Shown in pieces: positions 1-8,678 of a stretch of DNA of 56,927 bases. The notes below the pieces were generated by a model. The model did not search any database, had not been told where the DNA came from, and worked only from the letters and a program-made list of their open reading frames with translations. Every line of letters begins with the position of its first letter. Positions within the stretch are counted from its first letter, which is position 1. This DNA comes from Lachnospiraceae bacterium (lineage in GTDB: Bacteria; Bacillota; Clostridia; Lachnospirales; Lachnospiraceae). The translations under genes were made by a program, and so were the position numbers. The stretch is taken from NCBI GenBank assembly GCA_031272185.1, contig JAISUG010000065.1, positions 1 through 56,927 of the forward strand, read 5' to 3'.

Positions 1-184
1 TGAAAGCGGAGAAGCTCAAGACGTAAAAAATAAAGGGGGCCGGTTGGGCTCCCCACCTTTAAAACAGCCTTTTGCGTAAAGTATATTTTACATCACTGCG
101 TGTCGGACGACATGACGGCGAGGTTCCCCCTCGCCTGATCTGCCGTGGTGACGCAGGCGCCGACCAGCGGGCCGGACTCTATCG
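1..184. other. Left edge without a recognisable gene
   Basis: A seven-codon open stretch ending in TAA at 24-26 could be the tail of a gene entering from the left, but it is too short to identify. A GC hairpin at 35-54 (7 bp with one bulged T) followed by ACCTTT could be its terminator. Bases 100-184 are GC-rich and stop-laden, unlike the AT-richer ORF that follows, so a rearrangement junction may lie here. Confidence 0.3.
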
Positions 185-388
185 ATGTCCGTGATCAATA
201 CAAACCGTACGCTCTGCATACCGATGTATTTCCTGTTCCAGATTCCGTACTTCCTCACCACCAGCCTGGCGATGAAGAGTATCGGTCTTACGGACACTGA
301 AAACAACATGAAGGGAACAATAAAATCCGTAGGGCTTGGTACGGCCATCTCGGTGGGCGCCTTGCTTGTATCCTATTTTCCCGCGTAA
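185..388 (+). pseudogene. Short hydrophobic ORF (transporter C-terminal remnant?) entered by an IS at its 3' end
   Basis: This 67-codon frame encodes a hydrophobic stretch, a polar loop and a second hydrophobic stretch, like the last helices of a permease. The frame is closed by a stop at 149-151 upstream, so no full-length protein exists. The insertion sequence begins at 372, so the last residues come from IS DNA. Removing the IS and one copy of the 6-bp target duplication restores an end of ...ALLVL followed by TAG, so the IS changed only the last residues. The family is not recognised. A sugar or polyol permease would suit the dehydrogenase pseudogene downstream, but that is inference. It may be a remnant that was already broken before the IS arrived. 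Confidence 0.3.
366..371. repeat. Left target-site duplication of the IS
   Basis: TTGTAT directly abuts the left IS end and is repeated exactly at 2092-2097 next to the right end. A 6-bp duplication fits the IS1634 group. Confidence 0.85.
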
Positions 389-429
389 TGTAACTAGTAT
401 CGGCTGACAAAATTCCTCAAACCTTTGCA

Positions 430-467
430 AATCAAGCACTTTTTTCGAAAAAAGTGCTTGATTTTTT
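430..467 (+). terminator. Palindromic terminator inside the IS left end
   Basis: Bases 430-463 form a perfect 34-nt palindrome (arms read AATCAAGCACTTTTTTC and its complement) followed by further T residues. It lies between the IS end and the transposase promoter. Its likely role is to stop readthrough from the host gene and so keep transposase expression low, a known habit of insertion sequences. Confidence 0.75.
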
Positions 468-486
468 CTCGATACATAGTTATAAT
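458..486 (+). promoter_or_regulatory. Transposase promoter
   Basis: TTGATT at 458-463 and TATAAT at 481-486 are 17 bp apart. The -35 box overlaps the right arm of the terminator hairpin. The start codon lies about 20-35 bases downstream of the -10 box. Confidence 0.7.
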
Positions 487-518
487 AATGATAATGTATA
501 ACTATGAAAGGGGAGTAT

Positions 519-2069
519 ATGCCTTCAACAACTATCCACAATAAAGCAGACGGTAAGAAATACCTGTACTCTGTTGTGAGCTATTGGGATAAGGAAAAGA
601 AACAAGCGCGCAACCGCCAAGTTTGCCTTGGAAGAATTGATGAGACCACCGGAGAGGTTATCCCTTCCGCTCGTACGGAACGCGTTGCCAAACGCGCCGC
701 TGTTGCGCCCGAAGTTACAGCGAATGCCACCGTCGTCGGTCCCGCTATGCTGCTTGACGCTGCGGTTGCCGAGACGAACTTGGGCAATATCCTCGCTCGC
801 AGCATACCAGAGTACCACTCCGAAATCCTGAGTCTCGCATACTTCTTGGTACAGCGTGGTCTTCCTTTATCAAGATGCGAATCTTGGAGCACTCACAGCA
901 AGCACCCATTCGGCAAGCCATTTTCTTCGCAACGCATATCCGAAATACTGCAAGGAATCACCGAGGGGCAGCGCCAATCCTTCTTCAAGAGTTGGATGAA
1001 GTCGCTTGCCGAGAAGGAATGCCTGTTTTACGACATCACATCGATATCATCCTACTCTGCAAGCAACGAGTATGTGCGATTCGGGCATAACCGTGATAAC
1101 GAGAATCTCCCGCAGATAAATCTAGCACTACTGTTCGGCCAAGAAAGCGGGTTGCCCGCCTACTATAGGCGTATTCCGGGTTCGATATCTGACGTGGCGA
1201 CGCTCAAAACCACGGTATCGTCGCTGGATTTCCTCGGGCAGACACGATTGATGTTTGTGATGGACAGGGGGTTTTACAGCAAGGCGAATGTCGACGCCTT
1301 ACTCGATGCGAGGTATCATTTCATTTTAGCCGTCCCAAGGCGAAAGTGGATAGAAGAAATTTACGACAGGGAACGAGATGACATAATGACTTATCCTAAC
1401 CGCTGCACCATGTCAAATGGCGAAGTCTTATATGCTAAAGGGCTTTTGCATAAATGGGGCGACAGGAGATGCTACGTATACATATACTATAACCACATCC
1501 ACGCCGCCGAGGATGTTTACGAATTTGAGGCAAAGCTTACTGCGTGGAGGCAGGAACTGCTATCCGGCGATAGGGTCAAGGAAAACGAATGGGCATATGC
1601 GAAGTTTTTTACCGTTAAGGAGACCCCCAAACGAGGTCGCAAGGTCGTTGAGATTGCGGAGGCGGTTGACTCCGCGCGTAAGAAGTATGTTGGTTTTTCC
1701 TGCTTGTTGTCAACGAAGAAGATGAATCCGGCGGATGCCCTCGAAGAATACCGTCGTAAAGAGGCGGTCGAGAATTCTTATGACGACTTAAAAAACGCTC
1801 TTGATATGAGGCGCCTGCGCATTCATTCGTCTGCTGCAATGGATAGCCGCTTGTTCATACAGTTTATAGCGCTTATCCTATTTAGTTGGGCAAGGTCAAA
1901 AGCCAAGGTGCACAAAGCAACAAAGTATATGACCGTTCGAGAGATAATGGAGGCCATGGAGAGCGTAACGCTCATTGAGTATTCTGGCAGATACGGAAAC
2001 CTGATTACGGAAAGCGGACCACTTCAGCGAGATATCATGGAAGCCTATGGTCTAAACGCCAAATCCTAG
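519..2069 (+). CDS. IS1634/IS4-type DDE transposase
   Basis: This protein of about 516 residues catalyses cut-and-paste movement of the surrounding element. The DDE triad can be placed: the first Asp in YDITSIS, the second in MDRGFYS, and the Glu in the late motif VENSYDDLKNALDMRR. The N-terminal part, with KKYLYSVVSYWDKEKKQARN, is typical of IS1634 proteins. ATG 519 is preferred because AAAGGGGAG at 507-515 lies just before it; ATG 504 would add five residues but has no ribosome site. The frame is intact to the stop at 2069, inside the right IS end. Base composition is far more AT-rich than the flanking chromosome, consistent with acquisition from elsewhere. Confidence 0.9.
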   Translation: MPSTTIHNKADGKKYLYSVVSYWDKEKKQARNRQVCLGRIDETTGEVIPSARTERVAKRAAVAPEVTANATVVGPAMLLDAAVAETNLGNILARSIPEYHSEILSLAYFLVQRGLPLSRCESWSTHSKHPFGKPFSSQRISEILQGITEGQRQSFFKSWMKSLAEKECLFYDITSISSYSASNEYVRFGHNRDNENLPQINLALLFGQESGLPAYYRRIPGSISDVATLKTTVSSLDFLGQTRLMFVMDRGFYSKANVDALLDARYHFILAVPRRKWIEEIYDRERDDIMTYPNRCTMSNGEVLYAKGLLHKWGDRRCYVYIYYNHIHAAEDVYEFEAKLTAWRQELLSGDRVKENEWAYAKFFTVKETPKRGRKVVEIAEAVDSARKKYVGFSCLLSTKKMNPADALEEYRRKEAVENSYDDLKNALDMRRLRIHSSAAMDSRLFIQFIALILFSWARSKAKVHKATKYMTVREIMEAMESVTLIEYSGRYGNLITESGPLQRDIMEAYGLNAKS

Positions 2070-2210
2070 TTACACCATTCGGGAAAATAGGTTGTATTGT
2101 AGGTTGTCTTTATGCTGATACTGAACATCGGCAATACGCTGACAAGTTCGACTTACTTTACAACCGACAGATTGAAGTATCATATTTCGTTTCAAGGAAG
2201 GAGGCAGTTG

Positions 2211-2755
2211 GTGAAAGGGAACTTGCCTGAGACTATGTTGGCACTGGTGGCATATGGTCCGGGGGATTATCGCTTGGAGAAAGAATGGCCTGTGCCGGAA
2301 TGCGGTTCAGACGACATTATAATCAAAACGGAAGGCTGCGGTAAGAGTTTGGCGCCGATATGGTCATCAATCCCGGGAAGACAGATGCAATCAAGCAGAT
2401 AATGGATTTGACAGAAGGGTACGGATGCGATATTTATATCGAAGCCACGGGTCACCCTTCATCTGTCATACAGGGAATGCAGATGATACGAAAGTTAGGC
2501 ACTTTCGTAGAGTTTTCCGTCTTTTCAGAACCTACAACCCTTGACTGGTCCATCATAGGGGACAAAAAGGAGCTGAATGTGCTCGGATCGCACATATCCC
2601 CCTACACCTATCCCTATGTGCTTGAGGGAATGGCGAAGGGTATCATCAAAACGAACGGCGTTGTAACCAAGATGTTCCCGCTGGAAAGGTGGGAGGAGGC
2701 TTTTCATTTTGCAACCGGAAAAGAAGGAGATATAAAGGTTGCATTCCGGTTTTGA
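2211..2755 (+). pseudogene. Zinc-dependent polyol dehydrogenase (MDR family), internally deleted and frameshifted
   Basis: A strong ribosome site (GGAAGGAGG, 2196-2204) precedes GTG 2211. The first ~43 codons match the N-terminus of medium-chain zinc dehydrogenases (ETMLALVAYGPGDY, then IIIKTEGCG). Sequence then jumps at about 2340-2346, with a frame change, to EFGADMVINPGKTDAI, the late Rossmann region, and continues to a natural end (GDIKVAFRF, TGA 2753-2755). About 160-170 residues are missing, including the zinc and substrate sites, so no enzyme can be made. The C-terminal part resembles threitol/erythritol-type dehydrogenases, from memory of the family. Breakage by deletion next to an IS copy is a plausible cause. 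Confidence 0.75.
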
Positions 2756-2885
2756 CCAAAAGATAAACGCGCGTTTGAAGAAGGTGCGGAAAGTATATTT
2801 CGGACCATAAAGACGCAGTGGATTTCTCCCAGTTTTAACAGCAACAAGCGGCGCAACCCGTTGAAACAACAAGGGAAGCACAAAT

Positions 2886-2927
2886 AGTCAACGCCGTTGA
2901 CCGGTGCAACAGTCAATGGCGTTGACT
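2886..2927. repeat. Inverted repeat / hairpin
   Basis: AGTCAACGCCGTTGAC (2886-2901) and GTCAATGGCGTTGACT (2912-2927) pair over 16 positions with one G.T, around a 10-nt loop. No T-run follows, so it is not a standard terminator. It lies between two genes that point toward each other and could help separate them. 2756-2950 otherwise shows no gene. Confidence 0.5.
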
Positions 2928-2950
2928 GTGGGTTGAACCCGGATGTGCCT

Positions 2951-3041
2951 GCTGCAGGGCTTCGCGGTTATGGGGTCCTGTTGGCTTTGCCGGGTCAGGG
3001 TGCCCTCACCAGCGCTGCAGGGTTTCGCGGTTACGGGGTCC
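2951..3041. repeat. Direct repeat duplicating the 3' end of the cell-wall-binding gene
   Basis: A 28-bp block starting GCTGCAGGGCTTCGCGG at 2951 recurs at 3014 with two changes, a period of 63 bp. The second copy contains the stop codon and last codons of the minus-strand gene at 3031-3528; the first lies just beyond the stop. It is one of several 3'-end duplications in this window. Confidence 0.75.
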
Positions 3042-3528
3042 AGGCGCCGGTGGCGTCCACGTAGCGCCCGTCCGGCGCATAGGCGCTCGTCAGCATGTAG
3101 CTGTTGCCGGCCAGGTAGTAGTATTTGCCGTCGTTTCCGATCACCCATTCGTTGGCCTTGAAAGTGCCGTTTTCGTTGGCGAACCGCCAGCCCTTTGCGT
3201 CTTTCACCCAGCCGGTGGGCACGTCTTTGGCGTCATCGTCCGTCTTCTTTGGGACAGATGCGTCGTATGCGCCGGTGGGGCCGACCTTGTAGCCGTCCGG
3301 GGTGAATGTGTTCTCCAGCATGTACCCGTCATGGCCGAAATAGTACCACTTGCCGGTGGTGTCAAGGAACCAGCCATTGGCCTGGCAGGTTCCGTTCAGG
3401 TTGTCGTACCACCAGCCATTCGCATCATGCTTCCACTCCCCTGCGAAAGCAGAAAATGCCGCAGCCGCCGCCATGGTCGCCGTCAATGCCGCCACGGCGA
3501 CACCGCCAATCAATTTCCGTTTCACCAT
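3031..3528 (-). CDS. Secreted protein with choline-binding-type cell wall repeats
   Basis: The protein has 165 residues. It opens with a basic n-region (MVKRK), a hydrophobic core and SAFA before Gly30, a good signal peptidase I site. The mature part is two ~60-residue halves, each with the aromatic-glycine pattern of cell-wall-binding repeats (GWWYDNLNGTCQANGWF, GKWYYFG; GWRFANENGTFKANEW, GKYYYLAG) and ending in PDG(Y/R).V..TGA. Such modules bind choline-substituted or other wall polymers. No catalytic domain is present, so it may be an adhesin, a wall-bound ligand or an exported accessory protein. The start is set by GGAGGG about 10 bases upstream on the minus strand. It appears to be monocistronic. 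Confidence 0.8.
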   Translation of the reverse strand: MVKRKLIGGVAVAALTATMAAAAAFSAFAGEWKHDANGWWYDNLNGTCQANGWFLDTTGKWYYFGHDGYMLENTFTPDGYKVGPTGAYDASVPKKTDDDAKDVPTGWVKDAKGWRFANENGTFKANEWVIGNDGKYYYLAGNSYMLTSAYAPDGRYVDATGAWTP

Positions 3529-3576
3529 TGTCGAAAATCCCTCCGTATCTGCGTTTTTATATGCAACGTCGTAAAT

Positions 3577-3679
3577 GCCCGCAGGCTGACAGAGCCTGCG
3601 CAAAGGGGAGCATCCTGCCGCCGCCCTTGCCCGTCTGTGTCATCCCTGCGGACTGACAGAGCCCGCGCAAAGGGAAGCT
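3577..3679. repeat. Direct repeat upstream of the cell-wall-binding gene, period 67 bp
   Basis: CTGACAGAGCC followed by (T/C)GCGCAAAGGG and AGC occurs at 3586 and again at 3653, with further similarity on the left side of each copy. It lies in the 5' region of the minus-strand secreted protein gene. The GCGCAAAG core resembles the dispersed element found at 14233 and 20396, but the rest differs. Confidence 0.6.
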
Positions 3680-3917
3680 GCGTATGAGAGCCTGGCCAAT
3701 TATGGCGTTGCATATGGTTCCAAGCAGAAGCCTCGCTATACCCGGTGGCAACGGACAAGACATTCGACCGGGAATCCCCGATACTGTCTATGTTTTGTTC
3801 GGTGGCAACGAGCAGGGCGCAGCCCCCGCTTTTGGGTTACAATGCATTATATGCGCAGGCCTGGGTAGATATGCAGGGTGCCGCGCAAATTTTTTGGGCG
3901 TCCATAGATTTCGGGGT

Positions 3918-3945
3918 TTGCCGCTGTGGCTTTATGTGGTATAGT
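3918..3945 (+). promoter_or_regulatory. Candidate promoter for icd
   Basis: TTGCCG at 3918-3923 and TATAGT at 3940-3945 are spaced by 16 bp. It is the best sigma-A match between the secreted protein gene and icd, although it is far from the start codon. Confidence 0.4.
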
Positions 3946-4036
3946 GGCTTAAGAGCAGATCGAAGCCTTGGCTGCGGATCCGGGTGACGTGTGAATGGAA
4001 ACGCCCGGGCGGCGTCAAGTTTACAGGCCACTTCGC

Positions 4037-4060
4037 CCGGCGGCTCATCGGCTGGCTAGG
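4037..4060. repeat. Dispersed repeat family 2, single copy
   Basis: CCGGCGGCTCATCGGCTGG plus CTAGG here is nearly the same as 30492-30516 and, in the opposite orientation, matches the core (CCGATGAGCCG) of the tandem units at 20470-20640. All copies are intergenic. Confidence 0.5.
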
Positions 4061-4288
4061 TGACTTGCGGTGCGCCAAGGGGTGGATCATGCGATTTCCC
4101 TTGCATTTTCCGCGACTTTCTGGTATCTTCGTTCCAGTGTGCGAGCATCGCAAGCCCAAATCGCGGTTTGCATGTCGGTAGCGGGCGAGTGTGAGAGTGT
4201 GCAAGGCATGAGCGCCTGGGTGCAGCAAACCCAAACCGAGTTTTGCAAGCGCCGCAAACTTAATCTGACATTTGAAAGGAAAAGCGAA

Positions 4289-5494
4289 ATGGGAATAATC
4301 AAAATGACAAACCCCATCGTGGAGATTGACGGGGATGAGATGACGAGGATACTGTGGCGGCTCATAAAGGACGAGCTGCTGCTGCCACACATAGAGCTCA
4401 ACACCGTGTACTTTGACCTGGGGCTGGAAAACCGGGACAAAACCGGCGACCAGGTGACCGTGGATGCGGCATGGGCCATCAAGGAGCACCACGTGGGGGT
4501 GAAATGCGCCACCATCACGCCCAACGGGGCGCGGGTGAAGGAATATGGGCTCAAGGAGATGTGGAAGAGCCCCAATGGCACGCTTCGGGCGATCCTGGAC
4601 GGCACGGTGTTTCGCGCGCCCATCGCGGTCAAAGGCATATCGCCGTCCCTGCGCAACCTGGAAAAGCCCATCACCATCGCCCGCCACGCATATGGGGACG
4701 TGTACAATGGCGTGGAAATGGTCATCCCCGGACCGGGCAAGGCGGAGATGGTTTTCACTGACGGGGCGGGGCGGGAGGAGAGGCGGCTCATCCACACATT
4801 TGACTCCCCCGGCATCCTGCGCGCCATCCACAACCTGCGGCCTTCCATAGAGAGTTTTGCCAGGAGCTCCTTCACCTATGCGCTGAGCACCAGGCAGGAC
4901 CTGTGGTTTTCCACCAAGGACACCATCTCCAAACAGTACGACCACACATTCAAGGACATTTTCCAGGAAGTATATGACAATGAGTACAAGGCGGGTTTCG
5001 AGGGGGCGGGCATCGAGTATTTCTACACCCTCATAGACGATGCGGTGGCCAGGGTCATGCGGTCCAAAGGCGGGTTCATCTGGGCGCTGAAAAACTACGA
5101 CGGCGACGTGATGAGCGACATGGTTTCCTCCGCCTACGGCTCATTGGCCATGATGACGTCGGTGCTGGTGTCGCCTGACGGGAATTTCGAGTACGAGGCC
5201 GCACACGGCACGGTGCAGAGGCATTATTACAACCACATGAAGGGGTTGGAGACATCCACCAACTCGGTGGCGACGATATTCGCATGGACCGGGGCGCTGC
5301 GCAAGAGGGCGGAGCTGGACGGCAATGCGCCCTTGGGCGAATTTGCGGGGAAACTGGAAAAGGCCACGCTCTCCACCATCGAGGCGGGCCAGATGACGAA
5401 AGACCTGGCGCTCATCACCGACCTGAAAGACGTGGTGACGCTGAACACTTCGGATTTCGTCAAAGCGGTGGCAGGGCGGCTGTCGGCCTTGTAG
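4289..5494 (+). CDS. icd: NADP-dependent isocitrate dehydrogenase
   Basis: This 401-residue enzyme oxidatively decarboxylates isocitrate to 2-oxoglutarate with NADP+, feeding glutamate synthesis and making NADPH in the cytoplasm. It belongs to the dimeric, eukaryote-like IDH group: NPIVEIDGDEMTRILW near the N-terminus, the substrate loop with SPNGTLRAILDGTVF, the metal-binding region KNYDGDVMSDMV and the coenzyme motif EAAHGTVQRHYY, where the Arg-His pair binds the 2'-phosphate of NADP. The length matches the family. ATG 4289 is chosen because AAAGGA precedes it and homologues begin at this point; an in-frame upstream extension reads as leader sequence. It stands alone, with no other TCA-cycle gene in view, as is common in anaerobes with an incomplete cycle. 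Confidence 0.95.
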   Translation: MGIIKMTNPIVEIDGDEMTRILWRLIKDELLLPHIELNTVYFDLGLENRDKTGDQVTVDAAWAIKEHHVGVKCATITPNGARVKEYGLKEMWKSPNGTLRAILDGTVFRAPIAVKGISPSLRNLEKPITIARHAYGDVYNGVEMVIPGPGKAEMVFTDGAGREERRLIHTFDSPGILRAIHNLRPSIESFARSSFTYALSTRQDLWFSTKDTISKQYDHTFKDIFQEVYDNEYKAGFEGAGIEYFYTLIDDAVARVMRSKGGFIWALKNYDGDVMSDMVSSAYGSLAMMTSVLVSPDGNFEYEAAHGTVQRHYYNHMKGLETSTNSVATIFAWTGALRKRAELDGNAPLGEFAGKLEKATLSTIEAGQMTKDLALITDLKDVVTLNTSDFVKAVAGRLSAL

Positions 5495-5572
5495 GTGGAA
5501 GACCTGTCTTGCGGGGCGCCGGCGGGTAGAAGACCTGCCTCGGGGGGCGTCGGAGGAGCGACCTGTAACAAC

Positions 5573-5599
5573 CATTGTAGAACAATGACTGGTTTTTTT
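5573..5599 (+). terminator. Possible icd terminator
   Basis: CATTGT (5573-5578) pairs with ACAATG (5582-5587) around AGA, and a run of seven T follows after GACTGG. The stem is short, so this would be a weak terminator. Confidence 0.4.
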
Positions 5600-5732
5600 G
5601 CTGTTTTTTGGTTGCTTTTTTACGGTTTTTCGGGTACACTATGTATAATTATGAGGAACCCCCGGCCGAAACGATGATCCGGCAGATGTGGATTCGTTTT
5701 ACACCCGTCAACCGCACATAAAGGAGAGCGCT

Positions 5733-6821
5733 ATGATTTCAAACCAGATTTTGCAAACCACCATCGAGGGGCTCAAGGGTATCACCCGGATTGATTTGTG
5801 CGTTTGCGACACAGAGGGGAAAGTGCTGGCCACCACATTTTCCGATGCGGAGGAGTACGAGAGTTCGGTGCTGGCGTTCGTGGAGTCGCCCGCAGAAGGC
5901 CAGAACATCGGCGGATACCAATTCTTCAAGGTGTTCGACGAGCACCAGCTGGAATATATCCTGCTTGCCAAGGGCGACGGGAACGACGTGTACATGATCG
6001 GCAAATTGGCCACGTTCCACGTGCAGAACCTCCTGGTGGCCTACAAGGCGCGTTTCGACAAAGACAATTTCATCAAGAACCTGCTCCTGGACAACCTCCT
6101 CCTGGTGGACATCTACAACCGGGCGAAGAAGCTCCACATCGAGACAAACCTGAAGCGGGTGGTGTACATCATCGAGACCCGCCAAGACAAGGACAACAAC
6201 TCCCTGGAGACGGTGCGCAGCCTCTTTGCCACCCGGACCAAGGATTTCATCACCGCGGTGGACGAGAAGAACATCATCCTGGTGAGGGAGGTGAAGGACG
6301 GCGAGAGCTACCAGAGCCTGGAAAAAACCGCCAACATGATCCTGGACATGCTCAACACCGAGGCCATGGAGAGGGCGCATGTGGCGTTCGGCACCATCGT
6401 GGGCGACATCAAGGAAGTGTCCCGTTCCTACAAGGAAGCCAAGATGGCCCTGGACGTGGGGAAGATATTCTACAGCGAGAAGAACGTGGTGGCGTACTCG
6501 AACCTGGGGATCGGCCGGCTGATCTACCAGCTCCCGCTGCCCCTGTGCCGCATGTTCATCAAGGAGATATTCGACGGCAAGGCGCCGGATGATTTGGACG
6601 ACGAGACATTGTCCACCATCAACCAGTTCTTCGAGAACAACCTGAACGTGTCGGAGACTTCGCGCCAGCTGTTCATCCATCGGAACACGCTGGTGTACCG
6701 CCTGGACAAGCTCCTCAAGGGCACCGGCCTGGACCTGCGGGTGTTCGAGGACGCCATCACTTTCAAGATCGCGCTGATGGTGGTGAAGTACATGAACTAC
6801 ATGGAGAGCATGGATTATTGA
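5733..6821 (+). CDS. CdaR/PucR-type transcriptional regulator
   Basis: This is a 362-residue cytoplasmic regulator. The N-terminal ~110 residues resemble a small ligand-sensing domain. The middle carries a GGDEF-like region typical of CdaR proteins, without cyclase signature residues. The C-terminal ~60 residues (INQFFENNLNVSETSRQLF, then HRNTLVYRLDKL) are the PucR-type helix-turn-helix. Such proteins often answer sugar acids, purines or amino acids; the ligand here cannot be told. ATG 5733 follows AAGGAG at 5721-5726. A TATAAT at 5644-5649 is a likely -10 box, though no good -35 is seen. The S41 protease gene follows 180 bases downstream on the same strand. Confidence 0.8.
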   Translation: MISNQILQTTIEGLKGITRIDLCVCDTEGKVLATTFSDAEEYESSVLAFVESPAEGQNIGGYQFFKVFDEHQLEYILLAKGDGNDVYMIGKLATFHVQNLLVAYKARFDKDNFIKNLLLDNLLLVDIYNRAKKLHIETNLKRVVYIIETRQDKDNNSLETVRSLFATRTKDFITAVDEKNIILVREVKDGESYQSLEKTANMILDMLNTEAMERAHVAFGTIVGDIKEVSRSYKEAKMALDVGKIFYSEKNVVAYSNLGIGRLIYQLPLPLCRMFIKEIFDGKAPDDLDDETLSTINQFFENNLNVSETSRQLFIHRNTLVYRLDKLLKGTGLDLRVFEDAITFKIALMVVKYMNYMESMDY

Positions 6822-7000
6822 TGGCTCGGCGGCCAAGCGGCGCATCTGAGGCCCGGGTTGCGGTAAGGACGTGCCGGGATCTATGCGCCGGCGGTCATAT
6901 AGGAGTGACGGTCAAGTCATGACGTGATAGAATCGAAAAGGGCAGCCGGGGGATGACGCCGGTGGGTATGGCAGGGTACGACGGGTGAGGGTGCGCGGCA

Positions 7001-8392
7001 TTGGAAAACGATAGACGAGAGGACTGGGAGGTGGATCAGGGGATCCGTCCTGACCGGGGCTTCGAAAGCAGCAAAGCGGGCAGGGAAGGAAAAGGCAGGT
7101 TCGCCGCGGGCATCGTGGTGGGCGTGCTGGTGACGGTGCTTGTGGCGGCCATGTTCGCGCTGGCGGCGTTTGCCAGGCAGGCGGCGGTGCGCAGCCAGGC
7201 AGCTGCGGCCGAGTCCCAGGCGGCGGCATCGGCTGCGGCCCAAGGGGACGAGGCCAAGCTGGACATCGATGCCATAGCCCGGAAGATGAAACGGATCCAG
7301 TACGTCATCGAGGACCATTTCCTTTTCGAGGAAGACCCGGAAAAAGTGGAGACATGGATCTACACGGGGATGATGTACGGGCTGGACGACCCGTATTCCG
7401 TGTACTTCACCCCCGAGGACTACGAGGCCCTCATGGAGGAGGCCGAGGGGACATATGCCGGCATCGGCGCCATGGTGAGCCAGGACACCCAGACGGGCGT
7501 CATGAGCATCGTGAGGGTGTTTGCGGACTGCCCCGCTTTCGAGGCGGGGATGCTGCCCGGAGATATACTTTATAAGGTGGACGACCTGGAAGTGACGGGT
7601 ATGGACCTGGACCTGGTGGTGAAGAACAACATCCGCGGCAGGCCGGGGAGCACCGTCACCATCACCGTGCTGCGGGGCGACGACATGGAAGAGGTGCCCC
7701 TCACCATCAAGCGGCGGATGATCGAGGTCCCCACGGTGGAGCACGAGATGCTTGCGGGGGACGTAGGCTATGTGTCTGTGCTGCAGTTTGACGGCGTGAC
7801 CACCGACCAATTCATCGCCGCGGTGGAGGATCTCCAGGGGCAGGGCATGGAGAAGCTGGTCATCGACCTGCGGGGCAACCCCGGCGGCGTGCTGGACGTG
7901 GCCGTGGACATGATGGCCTATGTGCTGCCCGACGGGCTGCTCATATACACCGAGGACAAAAACGGCCTGGGCGAGAAGTATTATACAGAGGGCGGGAAGA
8001 TCCGGGTTTCCTCCACGGCCGGCTCGGTGCCGGGCGGCTACCCCAGGAACGACGGCCACGAGCTGGACATCCCCATTGCGGTGCTCATAGACGGCAGCTC
8101 CGCCAGCGCGTCCGAGGTGTTCGCTGGGGCGCTCAAAGACTACAAGAAAGCGGTGCTGGTGGGGACCACCACCTTCGGCAAGGGCATCGTGCAGCAGATG
8201 GTGCCCCTGGGTGACGGGTCCGCGCTCAAGATCACCATCGCGCATTACTACACCCCCATGGGCAACGACGTCCACGAAAAGGGCATCGAGCCGGACATCG
8301 AGGTGGAGCTTTCAGAAGAGCTGCGCACGAAAGCGGTGGTGGAGCATGACGAGGACAATGTGCTCCAGGCGGCGATCGCGGCGCTGGAGTGA
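7001..8392 (+). CDS. Membrane-anchored S41 carboxyl-terminal processing protease
   Basis: This is a 463-residue C-terminal processing protease acting outside the membrane. Residues ~33-58 form one transmembrane anchor after a charged cytoplasmic tail. Residues ~60-80 are an Ala/Gln-rich linker. A PDZ domain follows (~140-225, with GDILYKVDDLEVTGMDL) and then the catalytic domain: LRGNPGGVLDVAVDMMAYVL, the Ser motif GSSASASE (366-372) and the catalytic Lys394 in TTFGKG. The length fits CtpA/CtpB proteins, which trim secreted or cell-envelope proteins. The start is TTG 7001; an in-frame stop at 6986 excludes an upstream start and GAGGGTG at 6987-6993 serves as ribosome site. The last codons and stop are the first copy of a 68-bp tandem repeat. 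Confidence 0.9.
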   Translation: MENDRREDWEVDQGIRPDRGFESSKAGREGKGRFAAGIVVGVLVTVLVAAMFALAAFARQAAVRSQAAAAESQAAASAAAQGDEAKLDIDAIARKMKRIQYVIEDHFLFEEDPEKVETWIYTGMMYGLDDPYSVYFTPEDYEALMEEAEGTYAGIGAMVSQDTQTGVMSIVRVFADCPAFEAGMLPGDILYKVDDLEVTGMDLDLVVKNNIRGRPGSTVTITVLRGDDMEEVPLTIKRRMIEVPTVEHEMLAGDVGYVSVLQFDGVTTDQFIAAVEDLQGQGMEKLVIDLRGNPGGVLDVAVDMMAYVLPDGLLIYTEDKNGLGEKYYTEGGKIRVSSTAGSVPGGYPRNDGHELDIPIAVLIDGSSASASEVFAGALKDYKKAVLVGTTTFGKGIVQQMVPLGDGSALKITIAHYYTPMGNDVHEKGIEPDIEVELSEELRTKAVVEHDEDNVLQAAIAALE

Positions 8393-8545
8393 GGGCAAGT
8401 GCGACCGAAAAGGCGCCCGCTGGGAGTCTTCGACGGTGCGTGGGCGGCGCGCTGGAGTGAGGGCAAGTGCGGCCGAAGAGATGCCCGCTGGGAGTCTTCG
8501 ACGGTGCGTGGGCGGCGCGCTGGAGTGAGGGTAAGATACGGCCGA
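8381..8545. repeat. 68-bp tandem repeat at the 3' end of the S41 gene (about 2.4 copies)
   Basis: Units begin GCGCTGGAGTGAGGGCAAG at 8381, 8449 and 8517. The first copy includes the final three codons and stop of the protease gene, so the stop context has been copied twice downstream. The copies differ at only a few bases, which points to recent duplication. No gene is seen in 8393-8678. Confidence 0.9.
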
Positions 8546-8678
8546 AGAGATGTGCGTAAGTCGGCGGCAGGCGGATTTGTGCCTGCCGTTTGTGTTTCGG
8601 GTCGTATGGGGGTCACGGCGGCAAATGCGATTTGCGGGGGACTATCTTTGCTGGGTGCCAAAATCCGACTTGCGCCGG

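Larger units (their letters stand above)
372..2091 (+). mobile_element. Complete IS1634/IS4-like insertion sequence
   Basis: The ends are inverted repeats: CCTATTTTCCCG at 372-383 matches the complement of 2080-2091, and TGTAACTAG at 389-397 matches the complement of 2066-2074, with 5 unmatched bases between the two blocks on each side. The element is flanked by a direct repeat TTGTAT at 366-371 and 2092-2097, the 6-bp target duplication. Inside lies one transposase gene with its own promoter, preceded by a perfect 17-bp-arm hairpin. Intact ends, intact gene and matching target duplications indicate a recent insertion that may still be mobile. The family is called from the transposase; the IS name is not known to me. 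Confidence 0.88.
3680..4288. other. ~600-bp region upstream of icd, no gene recognised
   Basis: No frame here resembles a known protein. It holds a repeated GGTGGCAACG (about 3750 and 3802), a candidate promoter (3918-3945), a second weaker one (TTGCAT 4101-4106, 17 bp, TATCTT 4124-4129) and a block at 4037-4060 that belongs to a dispersed repeat family. If the first promoter is used, icd has an untranslated leader of about 340 nt. Confidence 0.4.

Noticed and set aside
1..60. An assigned upstream gene ending at 26
   Set aside because: Only seven codons are in the window; identity cannot be supported.
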